64,000 nucleotides of DNA from Phytomonospora endophytica (GCF_014202425.1 NZ_JACHGT010000022.1:1-64000); one strand, 5' to 3'. Positions 41,804 through 51,600 are shown, numbered from the stretch's first letter. A program made the numbers and translations. The notes: a model not told the origin generated them from the letters alone.

Positions 41804-42883
41804 CTACGCGCCCTCCTCGGCGGTCAGGTAACGCCGAAGGACCTCGGCGCACTCACGGATCAGCGGGATCTCGACCCGCTCGTCCTGCTTGTGGGCGAGG
41901 TTGGGGTCGCCGGGGCCGTAGTTGACGGCGGGGATGCCCAGCGCGGCGAAGCGCGCGACGTCGGTCCAGCCGAGCTTGCCGGTCGGCGGGCGGCCGACGG
42001 CGGCGATGAACTCCTTGGCGGCGGGCTCGTCGAGACCCGGCCGGGCGCCGGGGGCGCTGTCGGCGATGGTGACGTCGAGTCCGGCGAAGACCTCGCGGAC
42101 GTGCGCCTCGGCGGCGGCCTCGTCACGGTCGGGCGCGAAGCGGAAGTTGACCTGGACCACGCACTCGTCGGGGACGACGTTGCCGGCCACCCCGCCGTTG
42201 ATGAACATGGCGTTGAGGCCCTCGCGGTAGTCGCAGCCGTCGATGGTGACCTTGCGGGCCTCGTAGCGGGCGAGGCGGTTGAGGACCTCGGCGGCGGAGT
42301 GGACGGCGTTGCTGCCCAGCCAGCTGCGGGCGGCGTGGGCGCGGGTTCCGGTGGTGCGGACGTCGGCGCGCATGGTGCCCTGGCAGCCCGCCTCGACGCC
42401 GGCGTAGGTCGGCTCCAGGAGAAGCGCGAAGTCGGCGGCGAGCCATTCGGGGCGGGTCTTGGCGACGCGGTTGAGTCCGTTGCGCTCGGCCTCGATCTCC
42501 TCGCAGTCGTAGAAGGCGAAGGAGAGGTCGTGTCGCGGGTCGGTGAGGGTCGCGGCGAAGTGCAGCGCCAGGGCGGTGCCCGACTTCATGTCGGAGGTGC
42601 CGCAGCCCCACATGATGTCGCCCTCGGTGCGGGTCGGGAAGTTGTCGTTGAGGGGGACGGTGTCGGTGTGGCCGGCGAGCATGACCCGGCGCGGGCGCCC
42701 GAGGTCGGTGCGGGCGAAGACGACGTTGCCGTCGCGTTCGACGGTGAGATGGTCGAGCCCGGTGAGCGCCTTCTCGATGGCGTCGGAGATCGCGTCCTCA
42801 TCACCCGAGACGGACTCGATGTCGCAGAGCGCGCGGGTCAGGGCGACGGGATCGGCGAGTGTCTTTTCGTCAAGTACGGCCAC
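41804..42883 (-). CDS. dapE: Succinyl-diaminopimelate desuccinylase
   Basis: 359 residues, M20 peptidase family. Metal ligands in [43 protein letters not shown] and the C-terminal [41 protein letters not shown] is typical of actinobacterial DapE. It releases succinate from succinyl-diaminopimelate in lysine and peptidoglycan precursor synthesis. A related deacylase is possible. Confidence 0.92.
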   Translation of the reverse strand: MAVLDEKTLADPVALTRALCDIESVSGDEDAISDAIEKALTGLDHLTVERDGNVVFARTDLGRPRRVMLAGHTDTVPLNDNFPTRTEGDIMWGCGTSDMKSGTALALHFAATLTDPRHDLSFAFYDCEEIEAERNGLNRVAKTRPEWLAADFALLLEPTYAGVEAGCQGTMRADVRTTGTRAHAARSWLGSNAVHSAAEVLNRLARYEARKVTIDGCDYREGLNAMFINGGVAGNVVPDECVVQVNFRFAPDRDEAAAEAHVREVFAGLDVTIADSAPGARPGLDEPAAKEFIAAVGRPPTGKLGWTDVARFAALGIPAVNYGPGDPNLAHKQDERVEIPLIRECAEVLRRYLTAEEGA

Positions 42884-43016
42884 GAACGATCACGATACGC
42901 GCCGCCCCTCGGCTCAGGTCCCACCACTCGCCCTCTTGAAAATCTTCTTCGGCCCGGCGAAGCTGTGAGGAGTTTTTCTACACCCTCCACCCCTTGGTCT
43001 TGAAGGGATCCGCCCC

Positions 43017-44132
43017 ATGACCTCCAGTGATCTGACCCGCAGGCGCCTGCTCAAGGCGTCCCTGGCCACCGCCGCCGTCTCGGTCGCGGGCGCCGGTCTC
43101 GCCCTTCCGGGCACCGCGCAGGCCCACTCGGGGAAGTTCCCGCCCATCATCGACTGCGACTCCTGGGGCGCCCGCCCGCCGTCGAGTCCCCTGTCGACGA
43201 GCGCCATCGCCACCAACAAGATCATCGTCCACCACATGGCCTTCCCCAACGTGACCGACTACTCCCGCGAGCAGGCGGTCAAGCTGGCCAAGGACTGCCA
43301 GGACCTGCACATGGACGGCAACGGCTGGTCCGACACCGGCCAGCACTTCACCGTCAGCCGCGGCGGCTACATCATGGAGGGCCGCCGGGGCAGCCTCGAC
43401 GCGCTGCGCAACGGCACCAACCAGATCATCTCGGCGCACTGCCCGGGTGAGAACGGCCGCGCCATCGGCATCGAGAACGAGGGCACCTACGTCACCGAGA
43501 CACCCCCCGAGGAGCTCTTCGACTCGCTGACCGACCTATGCGTGGCGATCTGCCGGAAGTACGGTCTGCACGCCCACGACATCTTCGGCCACTGGGACTA
43601 CCGCTCGACGCTGTGCCCCGGCGCGGCCTTCTACCGCCAGTTCCCGAAGCTGCGCAGGCACGTCGCCGACAAGCTCGACACCCGTCACCGCGACATCCCC
43701 GAGCGTCGCTGGCCCGACACCTGGCGCTTCGTCGGCGGGCCGGTCGTGCGCGTCGCGCAGTACCTCCTCAAGGCCAAGGGCTACGACGTGCCGCTGGACA
43801 GCGTCTTCGGCGCCTCGACGGTCGCGGCCGTGCAGGACTGGCAGTCGCGCAACAACATCCCGGTCGACGTCGACGCCACGCTGACGCCCCCGACCTGGGA
43901 GACCCTCGCGCCCGAGCTCGGCCGCCACGACAGCGGCCTGGCGGTCGAAGCGATCCAGTTCATGCTCAACGGGAAGGGCTACGCCGAGGTCGCCCTCACC
44001 GGCGAGTTCGACCGCGCGACGAAGGACGCCCTGCAGGACGTGCAGCGTCTGCACGGACTTCCGCGCAACGGCAAGGTGTCGATGAGCACCTGGTGCGCGG
44101 TCACCGGAGGCGTCGTTCGCAAGGCCTTCTGA
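43017..44132 (+). CDS. Tat-exported N-acetylmuramoyl-L-alanine amidase with two peptidoglycan-binding domains
   Basis: 371 residues. Twin-arginine signal (SSDLTRRRLLKASLATAAVSVAGAG, cleavage after AQA). Amidase_2 domain at about 55-225 with zinc ligands in KIIVHHMAF and the HWDYRSTLCPG region. Two PG_binding_1 repeats follow (VVRVAQYLLKAKGYDVPLDSVFGASTVAAVQDWQ and LAVEAIQFMLNGKGYAEVALTGEFD). It cleaves the amide bond between muramic acid and the peptide in cell walls. Confidence 0.93.
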   Translation: MTSSDLTRRRLLKASLATAAVSVAGAGLALPGTAQAHSGKFPPIIDCDSWGARPPSSPLSTSAIATNKIIVHHMAFPNVTDYSREQAVKLAKDCQDLHMDGNGWSDTGQHFTVSRGGYIMEGRRGSLDALRNGTNQIISAHCPGENGRAIGIENEGTYVTETPPEELFDSLTDLCVAICRKYGLHAHDIFGHWDYRSTLCPGAAFYRQFPKLRRHVADKLDTRHRDIPERRWPDTWRFVGGPVVRVAQYLLKAKGYDVPLDSVFGASTVAAVQDWQSRNNIPVDVDATLTPPTWETLAPELGRHDSGLAVEAIQFMLNGKGYAEVALTGEFDRATKDALQDVQRLHGLPRNGKVSMSTWCAVTGGVVRKAF

Positions 44133-44185
44133 CGCACCGACGTCGTCCGCTTCGGGCCCGTTCTCAGCCCGGGCCCGGATGGACG

Positions 44186-44225
44186 GCGCGCCCGGCGGTG
44201 AAACTCCTGGGTCCGCCGGGCGCGC
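44186..44225 (+). terminator. Terminator after the amidase
   Basis: 13-bp stem GCGCGCCCGGCGG (44186-44198) / CCGCCGGGCGCGC (44213-44225) with a 14-base loop, 54 bases past the amidase stop. Confidence 0.75.
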
Positions 44226-44366
44226 GGCGACGGTCGCGCGGACGCCCTCCGCGCGGCCGTCGCGGTACACCGGTCGCCAACGCCGGTCAGATGACGGATT
44301 CGACGCCGAAACGAATTCCATACCGTTGCCGCATAAGCGTTCCACCAGCGGAAACGGGAGTTCGAG

Positions 44367-45635
44367 ATGACCTTCACAGTAGCCATCGCCGGGGGCGGCA
44401 TCGGCGGCCTGACCCTCGCCCACGGCCTGCGCGGAGCCGGTGTCCCCGTCACGGTGTTCGAGCGGGACCACACCGAGCGGGAGCGCCTCCAGGGCTACCG
44501 GATCCACATCAGCCCGAAAGGCTGCCGGGCCCTGCACGAGTGCCTCCCCGGGCACCTGTACCGCGCGTTCGCCGACAGTTCCGGCAAGCCGAACACCTCG
44601 CTCGGCTTCTACGACGAGGACCTGCGCCGGCTGCTGGTCATCGGCGAGGAGAACCCCGCCGGCGAGCAGTACGTCGACGGTTACCGGTCGGTCAACCGGA
44701 TGGCCCTGCGCAAGGTCCTGCTCGCCGATCTCGACGACGTGGTCGTCTTCGGGAAGCGGTTCACGCGTTACGAGGATCTTCCCGGTGGTCGGGTCCGCGC
44801 CCACTTCGACGACGGGACCCACGGCGACGCCGACCTCCTCGTCGGCGCCGACGGGGCCGGGTCGCGGGTCCGCGAGCAGCGGCTCCCCCACGCTCCCCGC
44901 GTCGACACCGGCGCCTTCACCATCTCGGGGAAGGTCGCGTTGACCGACGAGACCCGCACGCTGCTGCCACGCCAGATGTTCGCCGGCTCCGGCATGGTCT
45001 TCGGGCCCGACGGGAAGTCGATGTTCCTGGCCGCGCACGAGTTCCGCGGCGAGCGCGCGAGCGCGCCGGCGGACCTGCTGTGGGACGAGACGGCCGACTA
45101 CATCATGTGGAACATGGTGACGACCTGGGACAAGGTCGGCGAGCGCGCGTCGGTGACGTCGCTGGGGCCGGAGGCCTTGCGAGATCTGGCGATGGAGGCG
45201 GTCGCGGGCTGGCATGGCGGGCTGCGGGAGCTGATGCGCCGCAGCGACCTGGGCACGGTGATGGTCTACCCCTTCACGGCCGCGACGCCGGTGGCGGCGT
45301 GGAAGCCGTCCAACGTGACGTTGCTGGGCGATGCCGTGCACTGCATGCCGCCGACGGCGGGTGCGGGCGCGAACACCGCGATCCTCGACGCGGGAGTGCT
45401 GCGCCGCCGGATCACGGCCGTGGCGAGGGGTGAGAGCGAGCTGCTCGCCGCCGTCGGCGCCTACGAGGAGGAGATGCGCGGCTACGCCTACCCGACGGTG
45501 AGGCGGGCGTTGCGGAACCTGAGGTCGGGCGTCAGCGACAGCCCCTTCGCCCGCGCGATGACGCGGACGGTGTTCCGGACGATCGACCGCGTCGGGCCGA
45601 TCAAGCGGAAGATGTCGGCGGCGATGACGAGGTAG
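44367..45635 (+). CDS. FAD-dependent monooxygenase
   Basis: 422 residues, PHBH-like group. VAIAGGGIGGLTLAHGLRGAGVPVTVFERD is the FAD Rossmann motif; DLLVGADGAGSRVR is the DG motif; LLGDAVHCMPPTAGAGANTAILDA is the GD motif. It should hydroxylate or oxidise an aromatic or polyketide-type substrate with NAD(P)H and O2; no pathway genes are nearby. AACGGGAG precedes the ATG. Its 3' end overlaps the convergent transporter frame by 148 bases. Confidence 0.92.
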   Translation: MTFTVAIAGGGIGGLTLAHGLRGAGVPVTVFERDHTERERLQGYRIHISPKGCRALHECLPGHLYRAFADSSGKPNTSLGFYDEDLRRLLVIGEENPAGEQYVDGYRSVNRMALRKVLLADLDDVVVFGKRFTRYEDLPGGRVRAHFDDGTHGDADLLVGADGAGSRVREQRLPHAPRVDTGAFTISGKVALTDETRTLLPRQMFAGSGMVFGPDGKSMFLAAHEFRGERASAPADLLWDETADYIMWNMVTTWDKVGERASVTSLGPEALRDLAMEAVAGWHGGLRELMRRSDLGTVMVYPFTAATPVAAWKPSNVTLLGDAVHCMPPTAGAGANTAILDAGVLRRRITAVARGESELLAAVGAYEEEMRGYAYPTVRRALRNLRSGVSDSPFARAMTRTVFRTIDRVGPIKRKMSAAMTR

Positions 45636-46663
45636 CGCGCCGGGGCCGCCGCCCGGGTGGGCGGCGGCCTTCGTGTCGCTAACTTCGCCGCGAGTTTCGC
45701 CCCGCGCCCGGAGATCACGACCGCGGTGGCGGTGATGGCGACGCCCGCGACGACCCAGGGTGAGGGGGCGTCGCCGGTGCGGACGACGTCGAGGGCGAGG
45801 GCGCCGGTGAGCTGGCCGGCGAGGACCGCGAAGCCGCTGCGGAGGACGCCGAGGGAGGCGACGGACACGACGACGGCGGCGACGACGAAGGGGCCGACGA
45901 GTCCGCCGATGTAGAGCCACGGTTCCGAGGGCAGGCCGTTCCAGGGGATGGTGCCGGTCAGGCGCAGTGGTGCGAACACGACGAGTACGGCGGTGGTGCC
46001 GACGGCGAAGTTGACCATGCTGGAGGAGAAGGGCTGCCGGGAGACCATCGTGACGCGGGCGTTGAGGGCGCCTTGGCCGGCAAGGCCCATGCCCATCACG
46101 GCGACCACGGGCAGCAGCCACCAGGCGGATGCGCCGTCGAAACCGCGCCCGAACTGGGCGACGACGACGGCGGTGACCGCCATGAGGGTGCCGAGGACGC
46201 GCCAGACCGTGATGCGGCTGCGGCCGTGCGGGCCGAGGCCGACGCGGTCGGCGAGCAGGCCGCCGGCGGTCTGGCCGCAGACCTGGCCGACGGTGAACAG
46301 CGCGACGCCGAGGAGCGGAACGGTGAAGGCGCCGGTGAACAGGAACACCGAGCCGAACATCCCGCCGATGTAGACCCACCAGGGCTGCGGGTTGCGGCGG
46401 ACGCGGGCGAGGCCTCGTCGCGTCGCCGGGACGGAGATGAGGATCGCCAGCAGCAGGACGCCGCCGATGAGGTTGCTGACGACGGCCGCCGACAGGGGCG
46501 AGCCCAGCCGGAGGCCGAGCTCGGCGTTGACGGCCGACTGGGTGGCGGTGGCCAGTCCGGCGAGTGCCGCGACCGTGATCGCGACGATCGCGGGTACGGG
46601 CGGTCTCGCCGGGACAACCTTGTCTTCGACCGCTGTGGCTCTAGCGGGCTCGCTTTCCGGCAT
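45488..46663 (-). CDS. DMT-superfamily transporter (YdcZ/DUF606 type)
   Basis: 391 residues from ATG 46663, preceded by CGGAGG. Ten hydrophobic helices in two repeats: VAITVAALAGLATATQSAVNAELG with SAAVVSNLIGGVLLLAIL, and VVAVMGMGLAGQGALNARVTMVS with SSSMVNFAVGTTAVLVVF, the YdcZ pattern. The natural end should be near GRGAKLAAKL. Instead the frame runs about 60 further residues without a stop, into the antisense of the monooxygenase gene. This tail is probably unfolded or a consequence of a lost stop. Confidence 0.85.
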   Translation of the reverse strand: MPESEPARATAVEDKVVPARPPVPAIVAITVAALAGLATATQSAVNAELGLRLGSPLSAAVVSNLIGGVLLLAILISVPATRRGLARVRRNPQPWWVYIGGMFGSVFLFTGAFTVPLLGVALFTVGQVCGQTAGGLLADRVGLGPHGRSRITVWRVLGTLMAVTAVVVAQFGRGFDGASAWWLLPVVAVMGMGLAGQGALNARVTMVSRQPFSSSMVNFAVGTTAVLVVFAPLRLTGTIPWNGLPSEPWLYIGGLVGPFVVAAVVVSVASLGVLRSGFAVLAGQLTGALALDVVRTGDAPSPWVVAGVAITATAVVISGRGAKLAAKLATRRPPPTRAAAPARYLVIAADIFRLIGPTRSIVRNTVRVIARAKGLSLTPDLRFRNARLTVG

Positions 46664-46694
46664 GGGGGCCTCCGGACAGGGGTGGGTAGGGGTC

Positions 46695-46720
46695 GGCCCC
46701 CGCACTCGCGTGCGGGGGCC
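46695..46720 (-). terminator. Terminator after hisG
   Basis: 11-bp perfect stem GGCCCCCGCAC (46695-46705) / GTGCGGGGGCC (46710-46720) with loop TCGC, 12 bases past the hisG stop. Confidence 0.85.
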
Positions 46721-46732
46721 GTGTTCCGCCGG

Positions 46733-47578
46733 TCAGATCCGGCACGCGTGTATCCGGGTGACGAGGATGCCTCGCGCGCCGATCGCGTACAGCTCGTCCA
46801 TGATCCGCTGCACCTGCCGGGCCGGGGTCATCGCCTGTACGGCGACCCAGCCTTCGCGGTGCAGCGGCGACACGGTCGGCGACTCGATGCCCGGGGTGAG
46901 GGCGCTGGCCTGTTCGACGAGTTCGACGCGCACGTCGTAGGCGAGCATCACGTACTCGCGCGCGACGAGGACGCCGCGCAGGCGTCGGACGAGCCCGTCG
47001 GCGGCCTCGCTGGAGGGTCCGCCGGCGCGGCGGATGAGCGCGGCCTCCGACTCCAGGAGGGCGTCCCCGAAGGGTTCGAGCCCGGCCTGGCGCAGGGTGG
47101 CGCCGGTCGAGACGACGTCGGCGACCACGTCGGCGACGCCGAGGCCGACGGCGTTCTCCACGGCTCCGTCGAGGCGGATCACCTCGGCCTCCAGACCGCG
47201 TTCGCCGAGGTGGCGGGCGACCAGGCCCGGGTAGGAGGTGGCGATCCGGCGTCCGCCGAGGTCGTCGACGGAGTCGACGGTGCCGGGGCGGGCCGCGTAG
47301 CGGAACACCGAACCGCCGAAGCCGAGCGCGAGGACCTCCTCGGCGGGGGCGCCGGAGTCGATGAGCAGGTCGCGGCCGGTGATGCCGAGGTCGAGGTCGC
47401 CCGACCCGACGTAGGTGGCGATGTCGCGGGGGCGCAGGTAGAAGAACTCGATGCCGTTGTCGTTGTCGACGCAGGTCAGGTCGCGCTCGGCGCGACGCTG
47501 TCGGTATCCGGCCTCGGTCAGCATGACCGAGGCGCTCGTGGACAGGGATCCCTTGTTGGGCAGGGCCACACGTAGCAC
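46733..47578 (-). CDS. hisG: ATP phosphoribosyltransferase, long form
   Basis: 281 residues from GTG 47578, preceded by AGAGGAGA. The first enzyme of histidine synthesis joins ATP and PRPP. VALPNKGSLSTSA at the start, GDLDLGITGRDLL, and the PRPP loop GVADVVADVVSTGATLRQAGLE. The C-terminal ACT-like regulatory domain (ESPTVSPLHREGWVAVQAM, IMDELYAIGARGILVTRIHACRI) marks the long, histidine-inhibited form. Confidence 0.97.
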   Translation of the reverse strand: MLRVALPNKGSLSTSASVMLTEAGYRQRRAERDLTCVDNDNGIEFFYLRPRDIATYVGSGDLDLGITGRDLLIDSGAPAEEVLALGFGGSVFRYAARPGTVDSVDDLGGRRIATSYPGLVARHLGERGLEAEVIRLDGAVENAVGLGVADVVADVVSTGATLRQAGLEPFGDALLESEAALIRRAGGPSSEAADGLVRRLRGVLVAREYVMLAYDVRVELVEQASALTPGIESPTVSPLHREGWVAVQAMTPARQVQRIMDELYAIGARGILVTRIHACRI

Positions 47579-47624
47579 TTTCGTCTCCTCTTGGAGTTCA
47601 CCTCTCATGGACGGGGGCGAGCCG

Positions 47625-47888
47625 TCACAGATGTCGGTAAACGTCCTCAAGGGACAGTCCGGTGGCGATCATGAGGACCTGGGCGTGGTAGAGCAGCTGC
47701 GAGATCTCCTCGGCGGTCCGCTCCTTGCCCTCGTGCTCGGCCGCCATCCAGGACTCGGCGGCCTCTTCCACGAGTTTCTTGCCGATCGCGTGCACGCCGG
47801 CGTCCAGGGCCGCCACGGTGCCGGACCCGTCGGGACGGGTCTCGGCCTTGCGCGCCAACTCGGCGTACAACTGGTCGAAGGTCTTCAC
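47625..47888 (-). CDS. hisE: Phosphoribosyl-ATP pyrophosphatase
   Basis: 87 residues from GTG 47888. MazG-like fold: [58 protein letters not shown] with the EExxE metal motif. Second step of histidine synthesis. It lies 46 bases before hisG; the pair follows the riboflavin genes, as in many actinobacteria. Confidence 0.97.
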   Translation of the reverse strand: MKTFDQLYAELARKAETRPDGSGTVAALDAGVHAIGKKLVEEAAESWMAAEHEGKERTAEEISQLLYHAQVLMIATGLSLEDVYRHL

Positions 47889-47956
47889 GGTCGACCAGCC
47901 TACGTCGCCGGGGTGACGGCTCCCGTACGGCCCTGGACTGCCCACAAGCTGGGACG

Positions 47957-48427
47957 TCACCGCACCGAACGCAAGGTCACGGCGGTGTCGAGGGCCGCGA
48001 TGACCGCGCCCCATCCCTTGTCCTCCGGCGAGTCTTGGAAGCCCGCGCGATCGCGCGCCTGCTGAAGCGTGTCGACGGTGAGCACGCCGTGGGCGACCGG
48101 TGTCGACTCGTCGAGCGCGACGCGCGTGAGCCCGTCGGTCACGGCCTGGCAGACGTAGTCGAAGTGCGCGGTGTCGCCGCGGATGACGACACCGAGACCC
48201 ACGACGGCGTCGCAGCGCCGGGCCAGTGCCTGCGCGACGACCGGGATCTCCACCGAGCCCTCGACGTGGGCGGTCACCACGTCGGTGACCTTGCACGCCT
48301 CGGCCGCGGCGAGGGCCCGCCCGAGCATCTGGTCGGTCAGGTCGGCGTGCCAGCGGGTCACGACGATCCCGAGACGCAGCCCGGAGGCGTCGACGCCCGT
48401 CGGCGCGGGGGTACCGGAACCTGCCAT
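47957..48427 (-). CDS. ribH: 6,7-dimethyl-8-ribityllumazine synthase
   Basis: 156 residues. [31 protein letters not shown] and [15 protein letters not shown] with the conserved active-site His region. Condenses the ribityl pyrimidine with dihydroxybutanone phosphate; forms icosahedral or pentameric shells. Its ATG overlaps the ribBA stop by one base (TGATG). Confidence 0.97.
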   Translation of the reverse strand: MAGSGTPAPTGVDASGLRLGIVVTRWHADLTDQMLGRALAAAEACKVTDVVTAHVEGSVEIPVVAQALARRCDAVVGLGVVIRGDTAHFDYVCQAVTDGLTRVALDESTPVAHGVLTVDTLQQARDRAGFQDSPEDKGWGAVIAALDTAVTLRSVR

Positions 48428-49674
48428 CAGACGGCCTCTTTCAGGTTGTGCTCGGCGAAAAGGTGTCCCATGCGGTCGCGCTTCGTCCGCAGGTACGCGA
48501 GGTTCTCCGGGTGCGCGCCGACCGGCAGCGGCACCCGTCCCAGCACGCTCAGGCCGAAGCCCTCGATCCCGGCGCGCTTGTCGGGGTTGTTGGTCAGCAG
48601 GCGCATCGACTTCACGCCCAGGTCGGCGAGGATCTGGGCGCCGGTGCCGTAGTCGCGGGCGTCGGCGGGCAGGCCCAGGTCGAGGTTGGCGTCGACGGTG
48701 TCGCGCCCGGCGTCCTGCAGTTCGTAGGCCTTGAGCTTCTTGAGCAGGCCGATCCCGCGGCCCTCGTGGCCGCGCATGTAGAGCACGATTCCGCGGCCTT
48801 CGGCGGCGACGGCCTCCATCGCCGCGTGCAGCTGGGGGCCGCAGTCGCAGCGCAGGGAGCCGAAGGCGTCGCCGGTCAGGCATTCGGAGTGGACGCGGAC
48901 GAGGAGGTCCTCGCCGTCGCCGATGTCGCCGTGGACGAGCGCGACGTGCTCGCTGGCATCGACCGCCTCGTAGCCGATGGCCTGGAACGTGCCGTGCTCG
49001 GTGGGCAGGCGCGTCGACGCCACCCGCTCGACGTCGGCGGTCTGCTCGGTGCGGCGGCGGTAGGCGACGAGGTCGACGATGCTGATCAGCGCCAGGCCGT
49101 GCTCCTCGGCGAAGGCCCGCAGGTCGGGCAGGCGCTGCATGGTGCCGTCGTCGTTGACCATCTCGCACAGGGCCGCGACGGGCCGCAGCCCCGCGAGGGT
49201 CGCCAGGTCCACGGCGGCCTCGGTGTGCCCGGTCCGGCGCAGCACTCCCCCGGGCACGGCGCGCAGGGGCACGACGTGGCCGGGACGGGTGAAGCTCGCG
49301 GCCGTGGCGTCCGGGTCGGCGAGCAGGCGGATGGTGTGCGCGCGGTCCTTGGCCGAGATGCCGGTGCTCTCGCGGTCGGCCGCGTCGACGGTGACGGTGT
49401 AGGCCGTGCCACGGCTGTCCTGGTTGGTGTGGAACTGCGGCGGCAGGTCGAGCCGGTCGGCGTCGCCGGGCAGCAGCGGCGCGCAGATGTAGCCGGAGGT
49501 GTAGCGGACCATGAAGGCCAGCAGCTCCGGTGTCGCCTTCTCGGCGGCGAAGATGAGGTCGCCCTCGTTCTCGCGATCCTCGTCGTCGACGACGATCACG
49601 GCCTTGCCGGCGGCGATGTCGGCGATGGCGCGCTCGATGTCGTCGAGTCCGGCGTGCGGGTTGGGGGCGGTCAT
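48427..49674 (-). CDS. ribBA: Bifunctional DHBP synthase / GTP cyclohydrolase II
   Basis: 415 residues. RibB half at about 1-200 ([20 protein letters not shown] acidic metal site, [31 protein letters not shown]). RibA half after about 205 ([24 protein letters not shown], the zinc cysteines; [22 protein letters not shown]). It makes both precursors of riboflavin. Stop and start overlap ribH and ribE. Confidence 0.98.
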   Translation of the reverse strand: MTAPNPHAGLDDIERAIADIAAGKAVIVVDDEDRENEGDLIFAAEKATPELLAFMVRYTSGYICAPLLPGDADRLDLPPQFHTNQDSRGTAYTVTVDAADRESTGISAKDRAHTIRLLADPDATAASFTRPGHVVPLRAVPGGVLRRTGHTEAAVDLATLAGLRPVAALCEMVNDDGTMQRLPDLRAFAEEHGLALISIVDLVAYRRRTEQTADVERVASTRLPTEHGTFQAIGYEAVDASEHVALVHGDIGDGEDLLVRVHSECLTGDAFGSLRCDCGPQLHAAMEAVAAEGRGIVLYMRGHEGRGIGLLKKLKAYELQDAGRDTVDANLDLGLPADARDYGTGAQILADLGVKSMRLLTNNPDKRAGIEGFGLSVLGRVPLPVGAHPENLAYLRTKRDRMGHLFAEHNLKEAV

Positions 49675-50264
49675 GCCGAGGCCCCCTCACGCGCGGCGAG
49701 GAGTTTCTCGACGTGCTTGGCGAGGATGTCGACCTCGAAGTGCACCGGGTCGCCGGCGCCCTTGAGGCCGAGGGTCGTCAGCGCGAGGGTCGTCGGGATG
49801 AGGCCGACGGTGAACTCGTCGCCACCGATCGCCATGACCGTCAGCGAGACGCCGTCGATGGTGATCGAGCCCTTCTCGACGATGTACTTCGCCAGGCCCT
49901 CGGGAAGGCGGAGGTGGACGGTGTCCCAGCCCTCTTCCTTTTCGCGCTTCAGGATCTCGCCGACACCGTCGACGTGGCCCTGCACGATGTGGCCGCCGAG
50001 GCGGGTGGCCATCGTGGCGGCTCTTTCCAGATTGACCCGGTCTCCGGGTACGAGCGCTCCGAGCGCCGTGCGGGCGTAGGTCTCGCCCATCACGTCGACG
50101 CCGAACACGTCACCGTCCACATCGGTGACGGTGAGGCAGACGCCGTTGACGGCGATCGAGTCGCCGTGTTTCGCGTCGGAGGCGACCGTACGGCCCCGGA
50201 TGCCCAGGCGTGCGGGATCGACGGCGACGATCTCGCCGAGTTCTTCGACGATGCCAGTGAACAT
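49671..50264 (-). CDS. ribE: Riboflavin synthase alpha chain
   Basis: 197 residues with the two barrel repeats: [15 protein letters not shown] ... [24 protein letters not shown], and [15 protein letters not shown] ... [25 protein letters not shown]. Converts two lumazines to riboflavin. It is the first gene behind the FMN riboswitch. In many actinobacteria ribD precedes it; here it is absent. Confidence 0.97.
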   Translation of the reverse strand: MFTGIVEELGEIVAVDPARLGIRGRTVASDAKHGDSIAVNGVCLTVTDVDGDVFGVDVMGETYARTALGALVPGDRVNLERAATMATRLGGHIVQGHVDGVGEILKREKEEGWDTVHLRLPEGLAKYIVEKGSITIDGVSLTVMAIGGDEFTVGLIPTTLALTTLGLKGAGDPVHFEVDILAKHVEKLLAAREGASA

Positions 50265-50329
50265 GTGTCCCTACCTGTCAAATCGGGCACACGTACAGGC
50301 GGGGAGATACCGCTGACACCGGTCCCGCC

Positions 50330-50356
50330 CCCGAAGGGACGGCCCGCCCCTTCGGG
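50330..50356 (-). terminator. Terminator-like hairpin of the riboflavin leader
   Basis: 9-bp stem CCCGAAGGG (50330-50338) / CCCTTCGGG (50348-50356) within GC-rich sequence, between the aptamer and ribE. It could be the riboswitch expression platform. Confidence 0.5.
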
Positions 50357-50377
50357 ACGTGCCGGTGCCGCGCGCGC

Positions 50378-50513
50378 CAACTACCATCCGGACTTTGACC
50401 GTCGGTCCTGGATTCTCACCAGGTCCACCGGTTACTGGAGGTAACCGGGTCGCGGACTTCGAAGCACGAAGAGGCTTCGTCACCGCCGGCTCGGAGTTTC
50501 ACCGACCCCGCCA
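50378..50513 (-). ncRNA. FMN riboswitch (RFN element)
   Basis: Read on the minus strand the element has GGCGGGGTCGGTGAAACTCC, GAGCCGGCGGTGAC, a variable hairpin, GTCCGCGACCC, GGTGGACCTGGTGAGAATCC, GACCGACGGTCAAAGTCCG and GATGGTAG in order. These are the conserved blocks of the FMN aptamer. It lies 114 bases before ribE. FMN binding should reduce expression of ribE-ribBA-ribH and perhaps hisEG. Confidence 0.95.
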
Positions 50514-50581
50514 GCGCGCATGCTGGTCTGCTCCGAGTCTTCCACGCTGACGGGGTTCGATGCCGAGCGAGGTGAGCAGTC

Positions 50582-51505
50582 TCACTGGGCTCGCGAGTCG
50601 AGCAGCGCGGTGAGCGCGGCGGCCCCGCCCTGGTCGAGCCAGGTGTCGAAGCGGCGGAGACCGGGGAACTCCGCGCGCAGGGCGGGGATGTCGACCTTGG
50701 TGCCGTTGTCGCGGTTCATGACCTCGTAGCCGCGTGCGGCCTCCTCGCTGAAGGCGCGCAGTTCTTCCATGGGGATCTGCCGGTAGGGGACGTCCCGGCC
50801 GGTCGCGCGGGAGATGGCGGCGGCGATCTGGGGGTTGGTGAGCGAGTCGCCGGCGAGGTCGATGATCCGGCCGCCGAAGCGCGCGGGGTCGGCGAACGCG
50901 GCCGCGGCGACGTCGGCGATGTCGTCGAGGGCGATCAGCTGCATGGATATCTCCGGCAGTGCGGCGGTGGCGAGTTCGGCGCGGCCGAGACCGAACTGCG
51001 GGAGGAGGAGGTTCTCCATGAAGGACGTGGGCCGCACGACCGTCGCGGACAGCACCGAGGCGAGCAGGTGCAGCTCGATGCGGCGTTTGCCGTACATGTG
51101 GGGCAGGCCGAGGTCGAGTTCGGCGCTGTTGGCGGAGGTGTAGACGAAGTGGCCGACGCCCGCGGCCGCGGCGAGGTCGACGAGGGCGATGCCGGCGGCC
51201 TCCTCGTCGAAGTCGGCGGCGGCGTTGTACCGGGCGACCGGCTGGACGCTGAAGACGCCGTCGACGCCCGCGACGGCCCGCTCGATCGACGCGCGGTCGG
51301 CGAGGTCGCCGGGGACGAGCTCGGCGCCGAGGGCCGCGAGCTTCCTCGCGGCCGGCGTGCCGGGGTCGCGGGTGAGGGCGCGGACGGTGACGGGGCGGTT
51401 GTGGCCGTTGTGGCGGTTGTGGCCGCCGGCGCCGTCGGCGAGGAGCCGGCGGGCGACGGCGCCGCCCTGCTGGCCGGTGGCTCCGGTGACGAGAATGGTC
51501 GGCAA
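50582..51505 (-). CDS. NmrA-family NAD(P)-binding protein with a His/Asn repeat insert
   Basis: 307 residues from TTG 51505, preceded by GGGAGA. ILVTGATGQQGGAVARRLLADG is the atypical SDR nucleotide motif; VFSVQPVARYNAAADF, FVYTSANSAELDLGLPHMYGKRRIE and VVRPTSFMENLLLPQFG are typical of NmrA-like proteins. Residues about 28-37 read GHNRHNGHNRP, from a short imperfect DNA repeat (51397-51430) in the loop after the first helix. It is divergent from the TetR gene, which probably regulates it. Confidence 0.9.
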   Translation of the reverse strand: MPTILVTGATGQQGGAVARRLLADGAGGHNRHNGHNRPVTVRALTRDPGTPAARKLAALGAELVPGDLADRASIERAVAGVDGVFSVQPVARYNAAADFDEEAAGIALVDLAAAAGVGHFVYTSANSAELDLGLPHMYGKRRIELHLLASVLSATVVRPTSFMENLLLPQFGLGRAELATAALPEISMQLIALDDIADVAAAAFADPARFGGRIIDLAGDSLTNPQIAAAISRATGRDVPYRQIPMEELRAFSEEAARGYEVMNRDNGTKVDIPALRAEFPGLRRFDTWLDQGGAAALTALLDSRAQ

Positions 51506-51600
51506 GGGGTTCTCCCTGGAACGGTAGAATCGGGTCGAGCAACCCGCTTCACACACGGAACCACCAACCCGCTTAGCCGTCAACCGGGAGGCAGAAGAAC

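Noticed and set aside
43536-46379. 947-codon minus-strand frame
   Set aside because: It is antisense to the amidase and monooxygenase genes and overlaps the transporter in another frame; composition is Arg/Gly/Ala-rich.
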